NCBI GenBank assembly: GCA_046542305.1
Contig: JBKHBQ010000136.1
Span: 1 to 10,443, forward strand
DNA from: JBKHBQ01 sp046542305
GTDB lineage: Bacteria; Bacteroidota; Bacteroidia; Bacteroidales; 4484-276
Direction of reading: 5' to 3'
Length of the DNA: 10,443 nucleotides
The position numbers and the translations under genes were made by a program. Each line of letters begins with the position of its first letter. The first letter of the stretch is position 1. The notes beneath the pieces were generated by a model that saw only the letters and a program-made list of their open reading frames with translations, made no database searches and was not told where the DNA came from. Below, in pieces: positions 5,149 through 10,443 of this stretch.

Positions 5149-8091
5149 TTAATCGATCAGTTCTTTTATCTCACTAACGTTGAGTTCCTTTAACGGATTA
5201 TCCGTGCGGATAAATAAATCGGCCAGCTTGGATTTGCGTTGCTGCAGGCGCAGGATTTTTTCTTCGATGGTGTTGAGGGTAATGAAGCGATAGGCAAATA
5301 CGTGCCTGGTCTGCCCGATGCGGTGAGCCCGGTTGATGGCCTGATTTTCCACTGCCGGATTCCACCACGGATCGAGCAGAAAAACATATTCGGCTTCCGT
5401 CAGGTTAAGACCTACACCGCCTGCCTTGATGGAGATCAGAAAAATATTCCGTGCGGGATCTTCCTGAAATTCTCTGATCACCTCCTGGCGATGGCGTGTT
5501 TCACCGGTAAGGATGGAATATCCGATGCCGGTTTCTTTGAAATGACGGGCAAAAATGTCGAGATGCTTTACGAAGGAAGAAAATATCAACACCTTATGTC
5601 CTTCGCTGATCAGGGTTTCAAGGTTCCGTATCACTTCTTCGAATTTGCCCGAGTCATGCCGGTAATTCTGATCGATCATCAGCGGATGATTGGCCATTTG
5701 CCTGAGTTTTGTCAATGCCTGCAGGACAATGATGGCTGATTTTTCGGTGCCTTTTTTTTCGATCTGTTCGAGGATGAAATTGCGGATGCTCGATTTTTCC
5801 TGCAGGTAAATTTGCTGCTGTTCCGGGCTCATTTCGCAGTAGATGTATTCCTCGCTGAGTTCGGGCAGTTCCTTTTCCACCTGGTTTTTAGTGCGCCGCA
5901 GGATAAAGGGCTTGATGAGCAGGTGCAGTTTTTCCTGCCGTTCCTCGTCATTGTTTTTTTCGATGGGTGTGGCAAAATAGCGCTTGAAAAACTGCAGGTC
6001 GCCAAGCAGGCCGGGGTTGAGAAAGTTCATTTGCGACCACAGGTCGATCAGCGTGTTTTCGATGGGCGTGCCGCTGAGGATTACCTTGTGTTTGGCTTTC
6101 AGCCGGTAAATGGCCCGTGCTGCTTTCGACCCGGGATTTTTTATCATCTGGCTTTCGTCGAGAATAATATAATCGAAGGTAAGCTCCTCGAAATCCTGGT
6201 AATCGTTTCTGATGGTGCCGTAGGTAGTGAGCACAAGATGTACCGATGTGAATTTTTCCTGAAGGTCGAACCGTTGGGGACCGGTATAATTTAGATAACT
6301 GAGCCGGGGAGCAAATTTCTTGATCTCATTTTCCCAGTTGTGGATCAAAGACGCCGGCATGATCACCAGCGATGGATTGATGCTGGTCCCGGCGTTGCCA
6401 GTTCCGCCAAAAAGATCGAGTTGACCGTGCGACTCCGGCTGACTTTCCGGGACACGGTAATTGTTCTCTTCGCTGTGCTTCAGTAGAAGGGTGAGGGTTT
6501 GAAGGGTTTTGCCCAGGCCCATATCATCGGCAAGGCAACCGCCGAGCTTGTATTTGCGCATCAGGTTGAGCCATTGGAATCCCTTTCGCTGATAGTCGCG
6601 CAGCGAGGCGTTCAGGCCCTCGGGCATACGTATCTTTCCCGACAGGCTTGTTCCGGAAAAAAGTTCAGCACTTTTTCTGCTGATTCTGATGGAGTTTTGC
6701 ATCGAGCGGTCCACCAGCGGGTAATGCATCTTTTTTATTCGAAGGCCTTTTTTTGCCTTTTCGCCGAACGATAACAGGTCGCTGTATTTTTCGAACCAGG
6801 ATTCCGGCAATATGGCAATACTTCCGTCGGGCAATACATATTCCCGAATGCGGTTCAGGAGGTGCTTGCGCAATTTTATGATCGGGATTTCAATATCATT
6901 CCCAAACCTGGCCACGGCATATACATCAAACCAGTCGTTGTTTTCGCTTACATCCAGCACCATTTCCACCTGTCCGGTGTGGTAGCGGATGTCAGCAATT
7001 TCCTGCCCGATTATAAATCCTTCTTTTCTGAGGTCAACCGCATGCCTGTTCAGCCAGCCAATAAGCTCGAATTTGTTTGTTTCGCCATTGTTGTTATCCG
7101 CAACATCTATCAGGTGTTTATTCTCGTTGACATGTTTTAAACCGAGCTCTTCCAGTTTTCCGGCAAAAATGTTTTCAGATTCCGGATCTCTTCGGATCAA
7201 CTCAAAGCGCGGCTGATTTCCGGTTCCGGTTTTCTTTACCTTCACCTTGTGCGGCATGCGCGAATCAGCTTCCCAATCGTTGTAAAAAAAAGACAGGAAA
7301 AGGCCTGGCAGTCCCTGAAAATCGGTGCCGTAAGAAATTTGAGGGCGGCACTTCGGACTGCTTTCGGTTATTTCAAAACCTTCTGCCCTAACCGGATAAT
7401 CACGGATGCAATCCTTCACGAAAGTGGAATAAAATTTCTCCTCCAGCTTTTGCGGAACCTGTACGAATTCCTTGTCGAAGAACACCTTTAATTTTTTGCC
7501 CTCCACCTTTTGTTTGAAATGATACAGGCGGTTTTCAATTTGAAGCCAGCAGGGTTCGTCGGTGATCACGGTGCCGGTTTTACCGGTCAGGCGGATCATT
7601 TCACCTTCATGCTTGATGGTTTGCCAGTAATGTGTTTCGGACTCGAGTTTCTTGAAATTGAAGATCACACCGGCGGGTTCTTTTTCGATCTTTACCTGGT
7701 TGCTGGAGTAAACCACGTTCTGGGTTTCGCGGTAAAACAGCGGCAGCCCCTCGCCAACCAAAATACGGATACACCCGGCCATTTGTTTTTCGATAAATGG
7801 ACGGATGTATTTTTGGATATAATCAGCCTCAAGACCTGCAACAAAATCTCTGGATTTAACCTTCTTGTTGGTGAACCTTTTGGTGATCTGCTGATCGCTG
7901 TACTCCTCCACCAGATGTACGATTTTTTGCTGGGCATCGTTCAACCGCGCCTGGTGGTGCTTCAGGTTGGCAATGGAAAGCCGGTCGTGTATGCGGTAGT
8001 AGTCCTTTCCCAAATCTTTGAGCAGAAAAGGATAAAGCAGCAGTCCGAATTTTTTATGCTCCTGGAGCAGTGCAGCAAACAGAGTATTCAT
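5149..8091 (-). CDS. SNF2-family DEAD/DEAH-like helicase/translocase
   Basis: The ATG at 8089-8091 gives 980 residues. A longer reading would need a TTG at 8113-8115 that overlaps the -7 box, so I reject it. Residues 1 to about 490 are a large N-terminal region without motifs I can name, as in other long bacterial SNF2 proteins. The ATPase core follows: LRDYQRKGFQWL (Q-like motif, about 497), motif I DDMGLGKT (522-529), motif II DESQ (645-648, against the usual DEAQ/DEAH), motif III LSGTPIEN (from 672), motif IV KVLIFSSF (833), motif V IKAGGVGLNL (888-897) and motif VI QAINRAHRIGQ (917-927) with both arginines. All catalytic residues appear intact. No SWIM-type Cys/His cluster is seen. Such proteins use ATP to translocate on duplex DNA and remodel DNA-protein complexes. 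A low-complexity insert at about 539-574 carries QLDLF (557-561), the bacterial beta-clamp-binding consensus. It is the first gene of an operon with the protease. Confidence 0.95.
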   Translation of the reverse strand: MNTLFAALLQEHKKFGLLLYPFLLKDLGKDYYRIHDRLSIANLKHHQARLNDAQQKIVHLVEEYSDQQITKRFTNKKVKSRDFVAGLEADYIQKYIRPFIEKQMAGCIRILVGEGLPLFYRETQNVVYSSNQVKIEKEPAGVIFNFKKLESETHYWQTIKHEGEMIRLTGKTGTVITDEPCWLQIENRLYHFKQKVEGKKLKVFFDKEFVQVPQKLEEKFYSTFVKDCIRDYPVRAEGFEITESSPKCRPQISYGTDFQGLPGLFLSFFYNDWEADSRMPHKVKVKKTGTGNQPRFELIRRDPESENIFAGKLEELGLKHVNENKHLIDVADNNNGETNKFELIGWLNRHAVDLRKEGFIIGQEIADIRYHTGQVEMVLDVSENNDWFDVYAVARFGNDIEIPIIKLRKHLLNRIREYVLPDGSIAILPESWFEKYSDLLSFGEKAKKGLRIKKMHYPLVDRSMQNSIRISRKSAELFSGTSLSGKIRMPEGLNASLRDYQRKGFQWLNLMRKYKLGGCLADDMGLGKTLQTLTLLLKHSEENNYRVPESQPESHGQLDLFGGTGNAGTSINPSLVIMPASLIHNWENEIKKFAPRLSYLNYTGPQRFDLQEKFTSVHLVLTTYGTIRNDYQDFEELTFDYIILDESQMIKNPGSKAARAIYRLKAKHKVILSGTPIENTLIDLWSQMNFLNPGLLGDLQFFKRYFATPIEKNNDEERQEKLHLLIKPFILRRTKNQVEKELPELSEEYIYCEMSPEQQQIYLQEKSSIRNFILEQIEKKGTEKSAIIVLQALTKLRQMANHPLMIDQNYRHDSGKFEEVIRNLETLISEGHKVLIFSSFVKHLDIFARHFKETGIGYSILTGETRHRQEVIREFQEDPARNIFLISIKAGGVGLNLTEAEYVFLLDPWWNPAVENQAINRAHRIGQTRHVFAYRFITLNTIEEKILRLQQRKSKLADLFIRTDNPLKELNVSEIKELID

Positions 8092-8112
8092 GTTGTACTT
8101 TCGCCAAATGGG

Positions 8113-8145
8113 CAAAAGTAAAGGAGTTCATCAATTGACGGCAAG
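8113..8145 (-). promoter_or_regulatory. Putative promoter of the helicase-protease operon
   Basis: Reading leftward, a -33-like CTTG (8145-8142), 21 bases, then TACTTTTG (8120-8113) fit the Bacteroidota TTTG/TAnnTTTG promoter, with one mismatch in the -33 element. Transcription would start near 8107, about 16 bases before the ATG at 8091. The same arrangement, CTTGCC then TACTTTTG, precedes pabA. Confidence 0.65.
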
Positions 8146-8198
8146 GCTGCAAGGTTAAATTTATTTTAATTTTTACACTAATGCCCGTTTTAAGCTAT

Positions 8199-8247
8199 GC
8201 AGATTCCTCGTTTGCTGAGAATCACGGAGGCTTTGACGAGTTTCTGC
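8199..8247. repeat. Imperfect inverted repeat after pabA
   Basis: GCAGATTCCTCGT (8199-8211) and ACGAGTTTCTGC (8236-8247) form a stem of two 5-bp halves (GCAGA/TCTGC and CTCGT/ACGAG) with a small internal loop and a 24-base apical loop. It lies 6 bases past the pabA stop. No T run follows directly in the pabA direction, so it is not a standard intrinsic terminator; it might protect the 3' end or be remnant. Confidence 0.4.
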
Positions 8248-8253
8248 AATTCT

Positions 8254-8823
8254 TTAAATGCTGAGCCAGTTTTCGATCATTCGCTGCCCTTCGGGGGTCA
8301 TCACCGATTCGGGGTGAAACTGCACACCGCGCAGATCCCAAATATGATGTGCATGTGCCATGACAAGCCCTTCGGAAGAAACCGCCGTGGGTTTCAGCTC
8401 GGCAGGAAAAGTGGATGTTTTAGGTGTCCAGGAATGATAGAGCCCTACCCGAAAGGGCGATACGATGCCCCTGAATAGCGGCTCTGAAGGATCGGTCAGG
8501 CTAACCTGGCGCGTCTGTCCGTGTACAACTGTTCCCACGTTACGCAGTTGTACGCCGAAATAAATGGAGATGGCATGAAAGCCGAGACAAATGCCAAGGA
8601 TACTTTTTTCGCGATGATAGCGATGGATGATCTGCCACATCAGGTCGCCCCTGGCGGGGATATCAGGACCCGGCGAAAAGATCATTTTATCAAAAACACC
8701 CAGCTCCTCAGGATTTACTTCGTGAGGTTGCAGGATCGAAAGCCTGTGTTTCCTAAATTTGCGCAGGATATTTACCAGGTTGTAACTGAATGAATCGTAA
8801 TTATCCAATAACAGAATATTCAT
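8254..8823 (-). CDS. pabA: Aminodeoxychorismate synthase glutaminase subunit (PabA; TrpG-like)
   Basis: A 189-residue class I glutamine amidotransferase, normal length for PabA/TrpG. The N-terminus MNILLLDNYDSFSYNLV is the family start, fixing the ATG at 8823. The triad is Cys79 (GICLG), His170 and Glu172 (VQFHPES). It releases ammonia from glutamine for the chorismate-using subunit. PabA and TrpG share this sequence type; adjacency to pabB and pabC argues for p-aminobenzoate synthesis, though in some bacteria one protein serves both pathways. Two positions near the active site are unusual: CLGHQ is here CLGFH (residues 79-83), and SPGPG is SPGPD (50-54). Triad and overall fold signatures are otherwise intact. 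The first 34 bases of the gene overlap the start of pabB on the opposite strand. The stop is 162 bases upstream of the helicase start. Confidence 0.92.
   Translation of the reverse strand: MNILLLDNYDSFSYNLVNILRKFRKHRLSILQPHEVNPEELGVFDKMIFSPGPDIPARGDLMWQIIHRYHREKSILGICLGFHAISIYFGVQLRNVGTVVHGQTRQVSLTDPSEPLFRGIVSPFRVGLYHSWTPKTSTFPAELKPTAVSSEGLVMAHAHHIWDLRGVQFHPESVMTPEGQRMIENWLSI
8728..8761 (+). promoter_or_regulatory. Putative pabB promoter inside pabA coding sequence
   Basis: TAAATTTG at 8754-8761 is an exact TAnnTTTG match, followed by CGCA as at the repeat-lipoprotein promoter. A -33-like TTG lies at 8728-8730 with 23 bases between, longer than ideal. Transcription would begin near 8767, giving a leader of about 23 bases to the pabB ATG at 8790. 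The -7 box covers pabA codons about 21-24 on the other strand. Confidence 0.55.
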
Positions 8824-9803
8824 CAGACAGATTTATGATGTTCGAAAAAACGGTTTCAAAAGTAAATGCATTGTCCACAGCAGGCAAGCCTTTTTTATTT
8901 CTGATCGATTATGAACGTACTGAAGCGCATGTTTATGCGGCAGATGAAATTCCTGAAACGATCACTGTATCGATGCCCGGGTTTTCGAATGTGCCCAAAA
9001 CCGCCGGCAGATCGCCTGAATTTTCATTTACAGCACATCCCCCCGCTTTCAGTGTTTATAAAAAAGCTTTTGATGTTGTGCAGCGCGAAATACAGTACGG
9101 AAATACATTCCTTGTAAATCTTACCTTTAAAAGCCGCATCGAAACCAGCCTGAACCTTGAGGATATCTTTACCTTCAGCAGGGCGAAATATAAATTGCTG
9201 TTCAACGACCGCTTTGTCGTGTTTTCGCCCGAGACCTTTATCAGGATCGAAAATGGCAAAATATCCTGCTGCCCGATGAAAGGGACCATGGATGCCTCAG
9301 TGCCCGATGCTGAAAACCGGCTGCTTTCTGATGTAAAAGAAACCGCAGAGCACCACACCATTGTCGACCTGATCCGCAACGATTTGAGCATGGTGTCAGA
9401 AGATGTGGAGGTGGAGCAGTTCAGGTATATCGAAGAGATCAACACGCACAAGGGCGCACTGCTCCAGATGAGCTCACAGATTTCCGGACGGTTGCCCAAG
9501 GATTACCGGTATCATCTGGGCGAACTAATCTTCAGGATTCTGCCTGCAGGAAGTATTTCGGGAGCTCCCAAACCGCGGACCCTGCAGATCATCCGGGATG
9601 CCGAAAATTACAACCGCGGTTTTTACACGGGAATATTCGGGTATTTCGACGGCCAGAATCTCGACAGTGCGGTGATGATCCGGTTTATTGAAAATGATAA
9701 CGGGCAGCTCTGGTTTAAAAGTGGCGGCGGCATTACTTCCATGAGTGATGTAACCACGGAATACAACGAACTGATCAGAAAGATTTATGTGCCGATTTAT
9801 TGA
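8790..9803 (+). CDS. pabB: Aminodeoxychorismate synthase component I (PabB)
   Basis: A 337-residue chorismate-binding enzyme that, with PabA-derived ammonia, turns chorismate into 4-amino-4-deoxychorismate. Motifs in order: GNTFLVNLTF (105-113), FSPETF (145-150), CPMKGTMDAS (161-170), IVDLIRNDLS (191-200), ILPAGSISGAPK (250-261), GFYTGIFGYF (277-286) and SGGGITSMSD..TEYNE (311-327). Lys164 in MKGT matches the active-site lysine of PabB (PIKGT); anthranilate synthases have Ala there (PIAGT), which supports PabB over TrpE. It is about 110 residues shorter than E. coli PabB because most of the N-terminal domain is missing, a form I associate with Bacteroidota. The ATG at 8790 suits the promoter at 8754; ATGs at 8835 and 8838 are alternatives that would remove the overlap with pabA. 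The stop overlaps pabC by 17 bases. Confidence 0.95.
   Translation: MNRNYPITEYSSDRFMMFEKTVSKVNALSTAGKPFLFLIDYERTEAHVYAADEIPETITVSMPGFSNVPKTAGRSPEFSFTAHPPAFSVYKKAFDVVQREIQYGNTFLVNLTFKSRIETSLNLEDIFTFSRAKYKLLFNDRFVVFSPETFIRIENGKISCCPMKGTMDASVPDAENRLLSDVKETAEHHTIVDLIRNDLSMVSEDVEVEQFRYIEEINTHKGALLQMSSQISGRLPKDYRYHLGELIFRILPAGSISGAPKPRTLQIIRDAENYNRGFYTGIFGYFDGQNLDSAVMIRFIENDNGQLWFKSGGGITSMSDVTTEYNELIRKIYVPIY
8857..8888 (-). promoter_or_regulatory. Putative pabA promoter inside pabB coding sequence
   Basis: Reading leftward, CTTG (8888-8885), 20 bases, then TACTTTTG (8864-8857) match the Bacteroidota -33/-7 pattern with one -33 mismatch. The elements closely resemble those of the helicase promoter. 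Transcription would start near 8851, leaving a leader of about 27 bases before the pabA ATG at 8823. The -7 box covers pabB codons about 23-25. Confidence 0.6.
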
Positions 9804-10386
9804 AACCATACGCATCGAAGGGCGCAGGCTTCAAAATCTTCGCTATCACCGGCAGCGGATGGCTGAGACGTTCAGGATTTTCTACCCGGGTTCAGCGGTG
9901 CCAATTACTGAAGAGGTCATCAGCATTCCCGCCTCACTGGGAGAGGGGGTGTACAAGTGCAGGATTTTGTACGGAAGAGAGGTTGAAAAGGTGGAATTCG
10001 AACCCTATCATGAAAAGATGATCAATACCCTAAAGATGGTAGATGCCGGAACACTGGATTATTCCCACAAATATGCCGACCGCAGCAGCATAAGCCGGCT
10101 CATGGAAAGGCGGGAATCGTGCGATGATATACTGATGGTAAAAAACGGCCGGATCACCGATACTTCGTATTGCAATATTCTTTTTTTTGACGGGAAAAAA
10201 TGGTTTACCCCCGACCGGCCCCTCTTGCCCGGAACCATGCGTAAAAGCTTACTGGATGCAGGAAAGATTCAAGCAGTTTCTGTCGAACCTGCCAGCCTTC
10301 CGGCATTTACACAATTCATGCTTGTGAACGCTATGCTGGTTTTCGACGAATCGCGCGCAAAAGATATCAGCGGCATCATCCTTTAA
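9787..10386 (+). CDS. pabC: Aminodeoxychorismate lyase-like class IV PLP enzyme (PabC)
   Basis: A 199-residue fold-type IV PLP enzyme, most likely 4-amino-4-deoxychorismate lyase, which releases pyruvate to give p-aminobenzoate. The N-terminus FIETIRIEGRRLQNLRYHRQRM matches the family's F-E-T-x-R...L..H..R pattern. Arg59 (YKCRILYG) fits the conserved Arg, Lys95 (YSHKYADR) is the likely PLP-binding lysine, ITDTSYCNI (123-131) matches the [ED]-x-S/T-x-x-N cofactor motif, and LLPGTMR (146-152) the LPGxxR motif. It is much shorter than E. coli PabC (about 270); the usual first strand and parts of both domains are reduced. The motifs remain, so I read it as a compact form rather than a broken gene. 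A class IV aminotransferase with another substrate cannot be excluded, but the 17-base overlap with pabB strongly supports the lyase role. Confidence 0.88.
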   Translation: MCRFIETIRIEGRRLQNLRYHRQRMAETFRIFYPGSAVPITEEVISIPASLGEGVYKCRILYGREVEKVEFEPYHEKMINTLKMVDAGTLDYSHKYADRSSISRLMERRESCDDILMVKNGRITDTSYCNILFFDGKKWFTPDRPLLPGTMRKSLLDAGKIQAVSVEPASLPAFTQFMLVNAMLVFDESRAKDISGIIL

Positions 10387-10406
10387 CCCTGCATAATTCG
10401 ATTTGT

Positions 10407-10414
10407 TATCTTTG
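10407..10414 (+). promoter_or_regulatory. Putative promoter (-7 box) of the right-edge gene
   Basis: TATCTTTG at 10407-10414 is an exact -7 match, identical to the rarA box. A weak -33-like TTTA lies at 10382-10385 with 21 bases between. The box ends only four bases before the ATG at 10419, so the transcript would be leaderless or nearly so. Confidence 0.6.
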
Positions 10415-10418
10415 CATC

Positions 10419-10443
10419 ATGGCAAAAAAGGACAAAAAGATCA
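10419..10443 (+). CDS. 5' end of an unidentified gene, cut by window edge
   Basis: An ATG at 10419-10421 opens a frame reading MAKKDKKI before the window ends. The lysine-rich start is compatible with a cytoplasmic or nucleic-acid-binding protein, but eight codons are too few to name it. The promoter box just upstream and the tight spacing after pabC suggest that it is a real start. Confidence 0.5.

Noticed and set aside
8092..8115. TTG start for the helicase at 8115
   Set aside because: The TTG overlaps the -7 box at 8113-8120, so it could not be in the mRNA; the ATG at 8091 follows the box at a normal distance.
4060..8115. A new anti-phage defence system made of helicase and protease
   Set aside because: The neighbours are housekeeping (folate, rarA), there is no methylase, nuclease or mobile gene, and the protease has a lipoprotein signal. 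The evidence is too thin to claim defence.

Overview
The window looks like a chromosomal piece of a Bacteroidota genome. Six gene starts have a TAnnTTTG -7 box, the hallmark of Bacteroidota promoters, 4 to 34 bases upstream. There are no convincing Shine-Dalgarno sites. The proteins (short PabB, very short PabC, a long SNF2 helicase, paired lipoproteins) fit that phylum; I cannot place it to genus. Coding density is high. I see no tRNA, rRNA, IS element, phage gene or CRISPR array.

Layout: seven genes are on the minus strand, so read right to left. They are pabA (8254-8823), a SNF2-family helicase (5149-8091), a trypsin-like protease lipoprotein (4060-5142), a repeat-containing lipoprotein (3229-3933), rarA (1915-3183), a nitrilase (764-1693) and an unrecognised exported protein that runs off the left edge (1-733). 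On the plus strand are pabB (8790-9803), pabC (9787-10386) and the first eight codons of another gene (10419 to the right edge).

Putative transcription units: helicase-protease form one operon with a 6-base gap behind a good promoter. The repeat lipoprotein and rarA each have their own -7 box. The nitrilase and the left-edge gene are probably cotranscribed. pabB-pabC overlap by 17 bases. pabA, pabB and pabC together form a complete route from chorismate and glutamine to p-aminobenzoate, the folate precursor. RarA and the SNF2 helicase are DNA-maintenance proteins; the nitrilase and the lipoproteins are metabolic or envelope functions with no evident link.

The most interesting points are: (1) pabA and pabB are divergent and overlap head to head, and each gene's predicted promoter lies inside the other gene's coding sequence; (2) an exact QLDLF beta-clamp-binding pentapeptide sits in a low-complexity insert of the SNF2 helicase; (3) the 221-base gap between rarA and the nitrilase is built from two unrelated degenerate tandem repeats (15-base and 44-base units). 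I found no convincing wholly new multi-gene system.
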